NCBI GenBank assembly: GCA_916700875.1
Contig: CAKAKS010000060.1
Location: forward strand, 28,738,189 to 28,802,188
DNA from: Sebastes aleutianus
Lineage: Eukaryota; Chordata; Actinopteri; Perciformes; Sebastidae
Length of the DNA stretch: 64,000 bases
Direction: 5' to 3'
A model generated the notes under the pieces. The model had not been told where the DNA came from. It worked only from the letters and a program-made list of their open reading frames with translations, and ran no database searches. Shown piece by piece: positions 21,416 through 34,610 of this stretch. The number at the start of each line of letters is the position of its first letter. The first letter of the stretch is position 1. Position numbers and translations under genes: made by a program.

Positions 21416-23654
21416 GTAAGCTCTTTTTCCTTTTTTTCCTGCTTCTCTCAAACACTTGGCTTTTTCAACCAGCGGTGTCTGGTCTTGTTTCTCCAGTGAC
21501 GCACTGATGCAGCGGTCTTATTTTGACTCACTGGTTATTTATCGTTTCGCTGGTTTGTAGGTGTTAATAACTGTGAAATCAGCTCCTGGAGAATAGTGTT
21601 GAAATGAAGATTGCTCACTCTTCAGAGCTGAAATCCACCGGCTTTGAGTTCTCAGTCATTGCCATCAAGATCCATGAGTAGGCACGTTTTCATTTCAAAC
21701 AGCTGATTTTACTGATTTTGACGCCCTTATCTAAAAAGAACAAAGGTATCAGTTAAATCTAGAGCTGCCGTTCGGAGAATAGGGGACAGGGAGAGCTTTG
21801 GTTATCAGCTGATGTGTGAAATAATTTGAGCTTCTTTTGCTTTGCGTTGTTGCTCGATGAACAAAGAAAAAGGTTAGAATGATTCTTCAAGCAACAATTA
21901 AAAAAGTCTTTGCTACATTGTGAGGTCAAACAGTGATCTGTGAGCATCTGTGAGCATCTGTTAGCGAAGAGACAAGTCACTTTGTGTTTCTTGATTTGAA
22001 GGCACATCAGTGGTAAACTGGTAAGATTGAATGCAACGTGAAGATATCTGTGTGACATTGAAAACAAGCGAGATTAAAAAAAACAAACAAAAGAAGAGTC
22101 AGGAGGTGAGAGACAGATGAGAGAAGCAGCAGTGTTTGGAAGGAAAGTGACAGCAGGAGAGTAAAGTGAGTCAGAGAGAGAAAAAAACAAAAACAAACCA
22201 AGGAGACGCTGACGGAGCTGGTTAAGTAAGCAGAGCAGACACTACGTGAAAGTTTACTCCCAATTCATATCTTCGCTTCGCAGGCGACCGCAGATAAATA
22301 AATAATCTCTCCGTCCCAGAAAGCCTAATTAACCCTGCCGTTTTGGGCGCTGGTAATTTCTCATTGATGATAATGACAGTAATTAAATGGGATTGATACT
22401 TTAAGGCAATTTAATCATGAGGCAGATGAGAGACAAGATGTTTGTGGTTAGCTCCGGAGACCACACTGCATGAGGCGGATTCAGAGTATGCTGTCGAGTT
22501 AACGTCTGCCAGACAGATCGGCTCTAGCCCGGTGTCAGTTATGCGTGACTGATTCACTCGACAACAGAAGATAAAGGATCTGCTTGTGTCCAAATTTGTG
22601 GGAAAGAAACTCAACCAAGATTGATTTGCGAAAAGTCCAAAAAAGCATGTTTAGTTTCTCCCTCTAATTCAAGACCAGTAGACTCCTCCTCCTCCTCCTC
22701 CTGTCCTCCCAAGTCTGGTTATCAGTGAGGAGAGGAGAGGCACATAAATTATTTAAAGGGTCGGAGTGTGTTGTGTTTCATAGAAAAGCGCCACATGATA
22801 AAAATGAAGATTAATGTTCAGTTTCAGTGGTGGCTGTTTGGCTGTTTGAGCGGCTGACCCAGACGCTGCGGCTGCACTTATCAGGCTGCGGAAGAGAGGT
22901 CGAAGTCCAGGATGTCTTTTTATCGCGTGTGTTTCATTTTCATATCCACACAGAGACAAACACAAGCCCAGCGGGTTGGAGAGTAGCAGGGGTAGACGTG
23001 TCAAGGGTAATGGCATTGAGTAGCTGACAAAAAGGGGTTTCAGTCGATTCGCCTCCATTATCTTTTGTTTTTCGCTGGTCAATAACTTTATATAATCAAG
23101 TATCATTTGTAATAAGGGCAAAAGAACAACATGTAACAGCATCACTAATGACGGGTGAACAGAGGATATTTTGCCAAAGTGGACTCCCATCAAGCACCTA
23201 CTCACCCTCTCAGCAGGTGCTCATTGTTATTGACCTCGGCTGAGTCGGTTTGAGGTTTTGGGTAATGAAGGTCACACACTTTACTTAAAATATGCCAGGA
23301 GGTGTTTGACATTTTCAACCTGTCTGTACCATTTAATGTTGACTTATCTGACATGCTATTACCACAGGGCATCTTTAATGTCTTTTATGGTGTTGTTTCA
23401 TTTTTTTTGCAATAATGAATGAATCAATGTGGCAACAGATTTCAGAATAGAGTCCATTAGACCAAACAGACTGTCAGACGAATAAACAATGACGTACATG
23501 AAGTATGTGACTTTAACGTCCACTGAAGCTTCTGCTCTGCTGAAGAGATGAATAATAGCGGCAGATTAATACAGTCTCCTCAGTGCTTCACACAGATTGT
23601 TGTTTCAGTGATTCGAGGAATAGGAGAATTGTTCTGGGATGTTTAATTGTAACA

Positions 23655-24370
23655 TTCGCCGGTGATTGACTCGTGGCTCTCATAGACAGAAGCTGGACAG
23701 CAGACTCCGACTCGGCTCTGATTGGTTGTTTTCCTCCGGTCTATGAAATCCTGCAGATGCTGTTAAGGAGCACCGGAGGATAACGGAGGAAACAGAGGCA
23801 CATATTTTTTTTCAGATTACCTGTCTCATGCACTACTGTCAGGATATAGTGACCGTTTTATGAAAAATAACTTTTTTAAATCTTATTTGCTCCATTTCTA
23901 CCCATGGACAGTTGAGCTGTAGCACTGAAGTTGCAGTCGGTAACTTTTCGCACATATGATGATAAGTTATTTTTATAAAACTGTCACTATATCCTGACAG
24001 TAGTGCATGAGACGGATAATCTGTGAAAAAAATCATGTTTCACCGCGCCCAAAAGAAAACAACAAATCAGAGCCAAGCAGTTTCTATAGCAGCTGTCAAT
24101 CACTGCTCGCAAAACTCGTGGATGCTGGTCACTGTCAATCGGCAACTGTCAAACTACTTTTAGTGTCCTGCTTGTGTTAAAGTTTGCTCCGGCCGGTAGG
24201 CGGTGCTTGGTTTTAGATCGACCTTTCTCAACATGGCGGCCGGGTCACATACTTTCTCCTCTTACAGCTAAACAATACACTAAAATATGTTTTTGAAAAC
24301 ATACCGACAGTTATATACAAATTAATTTTTGAATCATATTTGCTCAAAGTTACCTACTGCAGCTTTAATG
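23655..24370. mobile_element. Foldback dispersed repeat (copy 1)
   Basis: About 60 nt at 23813-23872 (CAGATTACCTGTCTCATGCA...) reappear as a near-exact reverse complement at 23963-24023 (...TGCATGAGACGGATAATCTG). Weaker pairing runs outward to about 23655 and 24125 (GTGATTGAC, GGCTCTGATT). The right part contains CTCAACATGGCGGCCGGGTC and ends in CTACTGCAGCTTTA. A second copy lies at 30590-31110. Confidence 0.7.
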
Positions 24371-25120
24371 AGGTTTGGAGAAACCACCTTTGTTTCCTTG
24401 CAAACGATAGACATGCACATGCTAAATATCCTTGGGCCAGCAGATATTTTTCCGAGGAAACATGATAAGATTTTGGCGTCAGTTCCCAGGAAATAACGGG
24501 ATCTCAATTCCCAGAATTTCTAGCATTCAACCACCATCCACACTCTTAAAGAACGATTAAACTTGTGTTCTGTAAATAGGATACACTGACACTGAGAAGT
24601 TTTGTTCACAGGCTCTGATTTGCTTGTAATTGAGGAAAGTGAATAGAAATAAACCAAAACACAGCAAAGAAAAATAGTCCACTATGGTTTGGACACCAGA
24701 AAAACAGCCTGAGTTTCCTTCAATAGGACAGAATGACAGTAACTCTGAGTGCTGTCAAACAGGAGTCTCTCCACAGACTGCGAGGCTTCTTTTCACCTGC
24801 CTTCATGGAGCAGCGGTGCTGTCCGTGGTGCTGAAGAAGCTTCCCTCATTCTGACTCTAACAGTATACTATGCCTCAGAATCCGTTATTATGTCCCTTTG
24901 TCTGTACTGTGACTGTTGTAACCCTTCAAAGATGTTGTTCAAAGTCTTTTGGTGGATTTTCCTCAGGCCACTGTCACTGGCAGGGGTCCTGTAACAGGCT
25001 GTAAGCCAGCATGTAGACTTCCATTGTACTGTGACAGAAAGAAGCTCTCGGTGTGTACAACATTTCATTCATTTATCTTAGCCGTGAACACATAAAAGTT
25101 TTAGTTGTTACCCAGAACTA

Positions 25121-25130
<10 letters not shown>

Positions 25131-25160
<30 letters not shown>

Positions 25161-25167
25161 GCGCACA

Positions 25168-25209
<42 letters not shown>
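25131..25209 (+). repeat. (CA)n microsatellite, compound
   Basis: A CA run with CGCA and GCGCA interruptions, about 79 bp. The antisense-strand valine/cysteine frame here is an artefact. Confidence 0.95.
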
Positions 25210-25213
<4 letters not shown>

Positions 25214-26121
25214 GAGAGGACATAAAATCATTTGAACACCTCGTGGGGAAATGACTTTGACTCTTCAGCTCGCAATGACAAACGCTGCCACCAAGATGGG
25301 TCCTATTAGTTTGATTGCCAATTAGCCGCATTTGTCAGCTATAAAAGAGGTTTGGCAATCAGCAAGTTTTCAAATCAACATGAGACAATTAACAGAGCTG
25401 GAAGAGGCCAAATCATCTGTACTTAACATGCATGAGCATTGGTTGAAGAAAAACAACAAATAAATAAAACGTATTTAATATGTCGAGGGGAACGGTTTTG
25501 AAAATATGACAACATGCAAGAAACGCAAACTGCAGTGATTAAGATGAACAGAAGTCACAAGTTGACACTAACATCAAGGTTATGGACATTTACAAAGGAT
25601 AAAAGGTTGAAAAATAAATCTTGTTGGTATCTGGTTTAATAAAACTGTCGAAGGACGGCAGCATCAATCGTTGCCCCAAAGCGTCAGGTGACATTGTTAT
25701 AGAACAGTGAAGTCCGTGTAGGGAGAAGATCAGGATGGATGAATAGCTCAACAAAACGTCAGACTTTAACACAGGAGGCCGCTGTTTGTGTCACATTTTC
25801 AACCCACATGAAAATGCAATGATAGTGTTTATCAAACACTGACAAACTGCGTTGGTAAAGATTAACAGTCGGAAGCTGACAATAGCCAGCAGGGGTGTGA
25901 CATCAATGGTATATAGTATATGAAGGGATGATAAATACACCTTATTGTAATGCATTAGCCGTTCCAAAAAGAATATTTATTTTCCCCCTTTTTCCTCTCT
26001 CTAAATGAATCTTCTTCCCACCTGAAACACTTTCAGACAAAACATAAAACTTATATCCAACACAAATTTAACACGTTGCTCAAAAGAGTTGTTCAACTGG
26101 CGTGAGATCTGGTGAATGTGA

Positions 26122-26542
26122 CAACCCGTTCTCACTCCCAACTCGTCAAATACCGAGTCAACGTTGACTTATTTGACTTTATGAGTTGTGTTACCTAAGT
26201 TCCGTACTTTACTAACGGCAGTTACTTAACAAGTGTACTTATTTTACATAACAAACATACTTATTTTAACCCAAACCATGATCTTTTCCTAAGCCTAACC
26301 AAGTTCTTTTGTTACCTAAACCTAACCAAGTAGTTTAGTTGCATAAGCAAACCTAAAAACTAAGTAAACCTACGTTGGAAGTTTATTTTGAAAAGACACT
26401 ATGCATGTAACGAGCATGAACTGACACACCGTCCCTGACACGTCCAAAACTGACGCTAGAGGGGTACCTAGAGCGTCATAGTTTGAAGCGTAGGGACACT
26501 GACTAAGAGTCGGTATTTGATGAGTTGGGAGTGAGAAGGTGT
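26122..26542. mobile_element. DNA transposon with 9-bp target duplication
   Basis: The ends CGTTCTCACTCCCAACTCG (near 26127) and GAGTTGGGAGTGAGAAGG (near 26522) are inverted repeats about 33 nt long. They are flanked by exact copies of TGAATGTGA (26113-26121 and 26543-26551). A 9-bp duplication suggests a Mutator-like or related family. An isolated right end of the same family lies at 53408-53445. Confidence 0.8.
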
Positions 26543-27097
26543 TGAATGTGAAGACCATAGTGTATGACATCATTTTCATACTCATCAAACCATTCAGTGA
26601 TCCGCTTGTGCCCTGTATGGAAGCATCTCTACTCATTTTTTTCAGGTTTTCCTTTAACTTTAACCTTGTCTGTAGTTGATTAAAGGTAATGGGCTTTCAT
26701 GAAAGCGTTTGTTACTTTTTTCATTACCCCTGTAGATTTGGCAGACCACAATGGCACTTGTTGTTTTTTTTAAGCCCTTGATTTGTACTTTTCTAGACCA
26801 AAGCAAAAGCATAAAGATGCAACAGCTCTGGCTTCCCAGCCATCTGTTGCTCAGAGGCAGTGTTTCCTAGCCCGCACCCAGGAGTGACTTGATATGGTTT
26901 TTTTTGTTTGTTTTTTCTTCATCTGGCAAAATCCAACTGGCAGGTAGTCTTGATCAGTGCACCCATGGGATCCCAGCAGAACAAACAAACATGGCCGCCT
27001 GCACCCCGCATATGCAGATGTGCCCTGTCTCATTCATCGAAGGATCTGAGCTGTCTTCCTCCTGCAGCCTGAGGCAGTGAACCTCTCAGAGTGCATG

Positions 27098-27102
<5 letters not shown>

Positions 27103-27129
<27 letters not shown>

Positions 27130-27150
27130 GCGCACACACACACAAACACA
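27103..27150 (+). repeat. (CA)n microsatellite
   Basis: A CA run with one CGCG interruption and a CAAACA tail. Confidence 0.9.
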
Positions 27151-29059
27151 ACACTAACTGTCAAAGCCCAATAGAAACGGGAGACACAACAGAGACAAAT
27201 ATGTCAGTGCCTCAGGCTTGGGCTGCTATCATCCCATCGAGAAAGCTGTTGTGGTGTGAGGGAAAAAAAAAAGACCCAACAACGTCTGCTTATTGATTCT
27301 GACAGTCTGTGTGCTGAATGGTACCAAATGTGTGTTTGTATAATCACATTGATGCTGTGGAATTTGTGAAAAAGGAAACTGAATGATTCATGGTTATGAT
27401 GTTCGACAGTATTAAGCCCAGTCAATCATCTCCCTGCCGTGTTTTCTAATGGAGGCTGTGTTTATTTCTTGTGTTTGACTGTGATAGATAGCTTAAAGCC
27501 CTCGAGAAGGAGGCCAAAGACACCACTGAAAGGTTCCTTGAAGAACTGCAGCTGTTTTATGCTAAATTAAACAAATGATGTTCTTGTTTTGTAGTCCATA
27601 ATTTTGATAATGAAATTAATTAGGTGTTATCTTTTCCCACCAGACCTTGTTTTTTTATTGTGTGTATACACACAGACTCTCTTAAAAACTACTGACAGTT
27701 CTTTGCTTTGAATCTTCTCTCTTCATCCTGCTCAACCATCTGCTAATTTTTTCGAAAACACAGCCTCTCGCTGAACAGATTACTCAACGCGCTAATAGCA
27801 GCAAGCGAAACATAAGCATTAGCCTGGCTGCTCGTCTTAATGTTGTGCTTTGGGACAAGCTCCCGGTGCCATGTTGTGCATGTCCTCGCCTCGCTACAAA
27901 TCATGACATTTAAAGATCATTATGAGATTGAGACACTGACTGGAACCAGCAAGTCGGTTAAAACCACATGCCATTACCGGATGGCGTCATTCATTTCGGT
28001 GTGGTGCGTTTCCACGGCGATAAACACACAAGTGAAGTGTTGAAAGAGGAAATTGTGGGATAGAAAAATGGTGCAGTTAGGATAAGATACCCAAAGCGCC
28101 TTGTAAACAGACATTTTTTGTCCTCAAACAAACAACCAAATCTGACAAGCAAAGACAATATTAGAGACAAAACGACAACAGGAGGAATAAAGGAGGACAA
28201 CAGTGCGAACAGCAAAATGTATACATGATAAAAAATGCATAAATAACAACATTACAGCTCGCCTTCACACCCCCACGGACAGAGACTTCATTGTGTTGTT
28301 GGTATTCTGGCTGGTATTGTGATACGCCAACAAACATGGCCTGTTTTTTTTTTTCCAGAAACTGGAATGTAATTGAATTTTAATCATCTAAATTTGGATA
28401 ATACCCATCATTAGTTGGGCTACAATATAATTAGACTAACAGGGGAACAAAAGACGAGGTTCTCTGTAGAGGGAAACCTGCTATGAGTCAACTCCTTGCC
28501 CTATATGTAAAGCACTTAAAACACACAGGTTGGATAAAAAGGGGATTATAGGGAAACTAAATCAAGCTTGATGTTGATTTTTATATTAAAAGAACAGAAA
28601 AACACCCATTTCTGTTCACCCTATCCATCCAAATCTGAATTTAGTCAGATATGGAGACTTAATTGCTCACAGGAAGTTAACAACCACCCAATCAGTTTTT
28701 TGCACCAACTGCTCGCAGGCTTTGTGCCAATCCCAGCATGCAGCTCACACCAGTCTGTGAGCAGGCTAACACATAGACAAACAGCCAAACTTCACATTCA
28801 CACTTATGGCTGATTTAGAGTCTTCAGCGTAAAGGAAACAGACAGAAAGAGAGGAAGAACATGCACAGCCTAACCCAAACCCTGATCCACACCATTTACT
28901 CCACACAAAAAGGACCAGGATTCAAAACCAGGACAGAACAGAGTCCTGAACACCAGTGAACAAAACGGTTTGTCCCCCCTTAGTATCAAATGATCACAGA
29001 ACAACAGTAACTAGCTCATTCATAAATATGCATGCTGTGTGTATATCATTGACATCACT

Positions 29060-29185
29060 TTAGTAAGTAAGTATAACATTATTTACATAGCACTTCAAAA
29101 AACAGGGTTACAAAGTGCTTTACAGTTGAAATATTTAAATCAAAGATGAGCAAAACATGTTTAAGGAACAAGAATAAATTGGGGC
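29060..29185 (+). repeat. Short dispersed repeat fragment
   Basis: ATTTACATAGCACTTCAAAA and GGTTACAAAGTGCTTTACAG are of a type found at many places in fish genomes and look like a retroelement 3' fragment. No coding content. Confidence 0.4.
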
Positions 29186-29210
29186 AAGGAGGCATCAATG
29201 AAATGCCTTT

Positions 29211-29884
29211 TTAAAGCCGTTTCTCACCAGCGTGATTTGAAAATGCGGTGCAGGAATGACAACTATGCACATCGGGTCCGGTGCAAATTATCTGTGTTCC
29301 ATTTTCGTCAATGAGGCCAATGAGTTTCCTCCTAAATAGAGCTTGTGTCCACTCTACACAACAAAACCTATCAGGACAGAGAATGTCTAAGGGGCTAATG
29401 TTAATAACGCAATACATAAACTAATCCGACCCCAAATTTGATGCTAACACTGGCTGTGGTGGCTAGCCCCGTTCAAGTGCATATCAGCTTACAATCTTCA
29501 TCGTGTCCGAGCTTCTGGGTGATCTCAAGCCATATATTGTCCTTTATTTGGTTGTTGAGGTTGTAGTGTTTGTCGTTCATTATTGGGTGTTGAGAAGGGG
29601 ACTGAGCCATAGTTATTCCGAAACACCAAAAGTCCGAAAAATGTCCCATTGGACTAAAAAAAGCTAATTTGTTCACGACAGGTTAATTATTATGCAGAAT
29701 GACGGCGATCAAAGGATTTCATTGGTCAAACATATTTCCCCAAGCGGAAATCTGTGAATATTCCCCCCCCCCCCCCGCACGAATGGGTGTTCAGGCATTC
29801 ATGAGAACCCACAAAATGTGTTTTTATCATTTTCAGTGCAAATTTCCCAGACTGAAATCCATGCTTGGTGCGAAACGGCTTTAA
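29211..29884. mobile_element. Non-autonomous DNA transposon, GCCGTTTC ends
   Basis: TTAAAGCCGTTTCTCACCA at 29211 pairs with TGGTGCGAAACGGCTTTAA ending at 29884, an almost perfect 19-nt terminal inverted repeat. The interior includes a C homopolymer at 29763-29777. I cannot make out a target duplication. Confidence 0.6.
29763..29777 (+). repeat. Poly-C run
   Basis: About 14 consecutive C residues, inside element 29211-29884. Its length is uncertain in any assembly. Confidence 0.9.
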
Positions 29885-30009
29885 GACTAAATTGGTCTCG
29901 AGATGATTGAACACAGAAGTGTTCAGAAGTTCAAACAAGCTTAATGAAGGTGCTTTTGGCAGGGAACGTTCAAAAAAGAAGAAAGGTCCAAGGCACTATG
30001 GAAAAAAGT

Positions 30010-30031
30010 AAAAAAAAAAAAAAAAAAAAAA
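30010..30031 (+). repeat. Poly-A run
   Basis: About 21 consecutive A residues. It may be the tail of an otherwise unrecognisable retroposed fragment; no duplication is seen. Confidence 0.9.
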
Positions 30032-30589
30032 GCCTTTAATCAGATGGCTTTTTCATGGTAAAATTCTAAAAACATAGACAATGCGTGTAGCGGCACAAAC
30101 AGCCTTTCTTCTTTTTGATCTCAACAGTTTGTTGACCACCAACTGGTTCATGATCTAAGAGCCAGGACAGCAAAAGGTCCGTCACCACAAGTCTTGAACT
30201 TTGAGCAGTGCTCAACCAGGAGCCCTGGTTCCCATGACCTTAGAGACCAAGTGGACCTACAGTATATAGGATCAGCGACTCACTGGTATTATATATATGG
30301 TGGAGCCAAGTTGTGTAAGTAAATTATGAAGTAATTAGACAGATTTTGAATTGAATCCCAAAGATAACAGAAAGCCAGTGTAACAAAGAAATTCAATTAG
30401 AACTTCGACCCAATTGTAGATTTGCTACGGCTTTTCGCCTTAAACAGGAATGTAGTGCATTTATTATAGTGAGATATGAGGAGATAAAACACACGTTGTG
30501 GCTGATTTATTTGAGCTGTTAGAAAGATAACAAGGGGCATAGTTTTGCAATGTTTATTAATTGAAAATAACAGGACTTAATGACAGACT

Positions 30590-31110
30590 TAAAGTGGCAG
30601 TAGGCAGTACATTTTTGCCATCATTGGGCAAAAATTCCATAATAACCTTTCAGCATATTGTAATTCAAGTGTTTCAGAGAGAAAGCTTTCCTATTGGCTG
30701 TGCTCCGGTCATGTGACCAGTGCTTGGCGTTCCTTCAAGAGGTCTCAACATGGCTGCTGGGTCACAAACTTTCTAATTTTACAGCTAAGCCGTGCACTAC
30801 AAGATGATTCTGAAAACATTTGAGGAGAGAAATAGGCATTAACGTAACATAATATCGATTCATATTTGATCAGCGCTGCCTAGTTTGACCGTTTGGTCGG
30901 AGTTTGCGAGTGATTGACAGCCGGCTCTCATAGACAGCAGATGGACAGCAGATCCCAGATCAGCTCTGACTGCTTTTTTTCCTTCAGTCTGTAAAATCTT
31001 GCAGATGCCGTTAGGAGCACCGGAGGACACTGGAGGACACAGAGGCACATGTTTTTTTTCAGGTTACCTGTTTCATGTACTACTGTCAAGATACAGCGAC
31101 CGCTTTATAA
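30590..31110. mobile_element. Dispersed repeat (copy 2 of the 23655-24370 family)
   Basis: It shares with copy 1 the phrases CTCAACATGGCTGCTGGGTC, GTGATTGACAGCCGGCTCTC, GTTAGGAGCACCGGAGGAC and ACTACTGTCAAGATACAGCG, with the halves arranged differently. The second arm of the hairpin seen in copy 1 is missing. Confidence 0.65.
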
Positions 31111-32559
31111 AAATAAGATGTGGTCGAGTTAGACACAAAACGTTCTTGGTTAAAGGTAGGGAAAGATCGCAGACTGGATATGAAAGGTGGTATTCTGTGT
31201 CAAAGTCATATATGTTTGTATACGCTCAATCTTCCACCCTGACCTCCTCCCTAAGAGATTTATGGCACTACAACAACGTCATGCCACTTCTACCTTTACT
31301 ACTGAGAGATGACTCATAATTCAGTTGACCATGAGAAGTCACTTCTCAGCAAACACAGGTTGTTTTAGGCATTTAAACCAACAATCAATGCTTTTGTTTT
31401 TCTGATAAGGACATTTTTGACAGAATATTTGCTTGTGTTCGTGTGTATGCTAGAGGGAACACTGGAGAGGTGAAACCTAAAAGGCAGGCGGTCTGGACTT
31501 CAGAGATGAGCCCTCTAAGGTTTAGTTTGGTATTCAGAGCGAGTTCTGCCTGGATCACAGGCCAAAGTCAAGCTGTATAACTGTGGTGTTTTATCTAAAT
31601 AGGAATATTGTTTTATTGCCCATGTTCTTACAAGATCTTACACGAGTGGTAAATTGTAGCTCATCCTCATTCGACATTTACCATTTTTATGTAGCAGAGG
31701 GAGTATAACAAGGTCAAAGGTTTAATCCCCTCTTTGTCAAAGAGCTCTTGGAGTCACATCATCTATAATAGCACTGCCTCGCTGCTCTGATCTCTCATGA
31801 TGTGGAGAGAGATGTTTCTGTGCCTGAGGCGAAATTTCAAGGAATCAAGAATCAATAAGCAAAAGAAATACAACATCTGTAGTTGTTTTAGAAAACGTAT
31901 ATAAGTCATATTGCATTTAAAAAACAACTAAGAAAAACTTTGGAGGAGAAGATCTTAGGGATGACTCGCATTGATGGCTAACCCAAAAAATTCTGCACTA
32001 CATTTGTTTGATATGAAATTTTAATGTTCCAGCACCATCAGCTGCAATAATGTTGAGATATTTGTTCAGCGTATCCTATTTGCGTCTGATTTGAGATGGA
32101 TTTGATCCTATTGCTCGTCAATAAAACTTCCTCAATATTCTAATAATCAATCACAAATCTGATTCGGAGAGTTATTCAACACACTCTGCTCTCTCTTGTG
32201 AAACTCAAAGCAAATAAGTTTGAGGCTGATGAATATGAATTCAAACTGTTGAAAGAATGGACTTGTGACAATGTTTGTTTTGAGACTTAAAATAATTTGG
32301 TTCATGCACCTGCAGGTTTGATATCGGCCTCCTGCTTATTGGATTGCTTATAAAATAAATTGCTTTTCCATCTGTTCTATATATACTTTGATTGTATTTA
32401 GATCTTGCAGATTTCTCTGCGCTGTTTATTTTTGTCTTCGCGCCGCATTCTCTGCCAAGTTTCCCTTGATAAAGAGCTCCGTGATCCCTACAGACTGTAG
32501 ACGCTGCAGAGTTAAAATAGGTTTATATATACAATGATAAAAATCCTGGTTAGCGCCGG

Positions 32560-32730
32560 GGTGTAGTGTAGAGATTGTGCTGCAGTCTCAGGTTCATGGG
32601 TTGGATCTTAACAGCCTTGCGTCCTGTTGAAGTGTCCTCGAGCTAGACACCTGTTCATTCACGTCTTTACGGAGGTGAGCATCAGCTGAAGGCTGGAAAT
32701 GTAAATTTGTCCTCTCCTTGCTACATCCGG
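32560..32730 (+). mobile_element. Degenerate tRNA-derived SINE
   Basis: GGTGTAGTGTAGAGATTGTG (A-box-like), GGTTCATGGGTTGGATC (B-box-like) and GAAGTGTCCTCGAGCTAGAC follow the layout of the intact SINE at 16168-16480, with much divergence and no recognisable tail. Confidence 0.5.
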
Positions 32731-34083
32731 CAGCTGTTTTTTTTTCCTGGGGACCATTCACTTGTATGAAGACACCAGAGGATTTGTTCCGCTCGAGAGG
32801 GATTTAGCTCTGTCTATTGGTATTAAAAATAAATCTCTCCTCGTGTCGCTGTTACATTATTACATTTTCCCTGTGAGGCTCCCTATCACTTCCCTGATAA
32901 CACCATGCTAACGAATATGGGACGCCCAGAGGAGAGCGCTCCTTCTTAGCAACGTTAAACCTGACCCAGATGATCGGTGTGTGTCAGCCACATAGGATGA
33001 GGAAACAGAGCGGCAACATCCCGCTGCGATACCGGCGACGCAGTGTTGCAGAGATCAGATTACAAGATGTCTTCCAGCAGGTCTATCTCGACCTATTTAT
33101 CTTCGCCCGGTGGAATGCACAGGGGACCTTAGGTGCTTAAATGATGAAGATTAACCATGATCAACCCCTGTTCTAAAAAACCCGGCTTGACCCTCTCTTC
33201 TGTGCCATCAATAGGATTATCACTCACTGATAGCAGAATCCAGTTAAAACAAGGGAGTTTCTGTCCTAGCCGGTCTTCTAGTCTACTGGCTTTACCCAGC
33301 GGAGAGAAATAAATGTGAGACATCCTCATGCATACTTGCTTAACATTTCCTGTGACGCCTACATTGTTCTGTTGGGGATATGACCACCTCCTCTCTATAT
33401 CTTCCAAGCACTGTGAGCCAGATGGCATACATCAGTCGTAAACTGGATGTGATTACGAAGGTTTTCATCAGTTTTTATTGCCCTAGATTGTGCCTAGAAT
33501 AATTGCATTCTGTATTCAAGCAATACCCAGATGGTCGGTGTGCCAAACCTCTACAGTGATATTTATTAAAGCCTTAAAACATGGTTTATATCTCTAGGAG
33601 TCACTATGCCTTCGGTACATATATATTAAAGTCACCGGGGCCTGGTTGATGTTTTACAGTTTGGGTGAACCATCCATATTTCACTTAAAGCTGCGCCAGA
33701 GCTCCAAAACATGTTCTGAAAGTTCAGTAACCAGAAATCCAAAACTCCTGTTTACCAACCCGCTTGGTTACAGTATTCTGCTGTACCTAAGGTTAACAAA
33801 AGGTGCTACAGAGCCTACCTAAGCCTTTTCAGTGGGAAACGTTACAGTCGGCATTCATTGCCCGCGACAAATGACTCTGCACTAGTCACAAGTATTTATC
33901 GGCTCCAGTTCCGATCGGCAGTGATGAAAACATGACTACCTTGTGGACATGCTAATTTTCAACGCTTTTCCATCGTGATGCTTTATAATGCGTGTTGAAG
34001 TGAAAATTTAATTAAATAAAATTAACAGGGATTTGGACAATTATTATAATTTATTAACGTACAAAACATACACTTAGTATGCT

Positions 34084-34610
34084 CTCCTCAAAGCCACCAG
34101 ACTCCAGTCAACTCGACAGAAACAAAATAAAATAAAAAAACGGTCTTTGTTAGTCTTTCTGCTGTTCCAACAATCACCAATAATATAATAATCCCACAAC
34201 ATTATTCATTATTCAACATGAATTATCATTAGTTATTCTCAGATGGATATCGCTGTTTGTTGTGTGTAGAGGTGCGTGTGTGTACAGTAGTGCAGCAGCG
34301 GGACTGAAACAGGGGAGATGGAGACAGACAGAGAGGAGAACATGTCAGCCTGCTGCGCCGCGCTGCGCCGCGCTGCACCGCAAAGCACCGCAAAGCTTCA
34401 AATACCTTCAAATATTACTCACCAAAGCTTCAAAGCCCAAAAAATTATATTCGGGACAGCCCTAATCCTCAAAGCCACCAGACTCCATTGACAGAAACCA
34501 CAATTTTACCCGCTGATCATGGAAACGCACCTCATTCAAACTTGACGGAAACAAAATAAAACTCATCAAAACCGTCTTGGTTAGTCGTTCCACTGTTCCA
34601 ACAATCACCA
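34084..34610. mobile_element. Interrupted repeat holding a hAT-like fragment
   Basis: TCAAAGCCACCAGACTCCA occurs at about 34088 and again at about 34468, each followed by GAAACAAAATAAAA and ...GTTCCAACAATCACCAA. Between them, 34180-34464 is a truncated, inverted copy of the 5742-6892 family (GGTGCGTGTGTGTACAGTAG; end TCGGGACAGCCCTA). The layout suggests insertion plus duplication of the host repeat. Confidence 0.5.

Noticed and set aside
22753..23205. 150-codon minus-strand frame
   Set aside because: No recognisable domain, no adjacent exons on that strand, and ordinary intron composition.
25101..25331. Cys/Val-rich minus-strand frame
   Set aside because: It is a translation of the CA/TG microsatellite.
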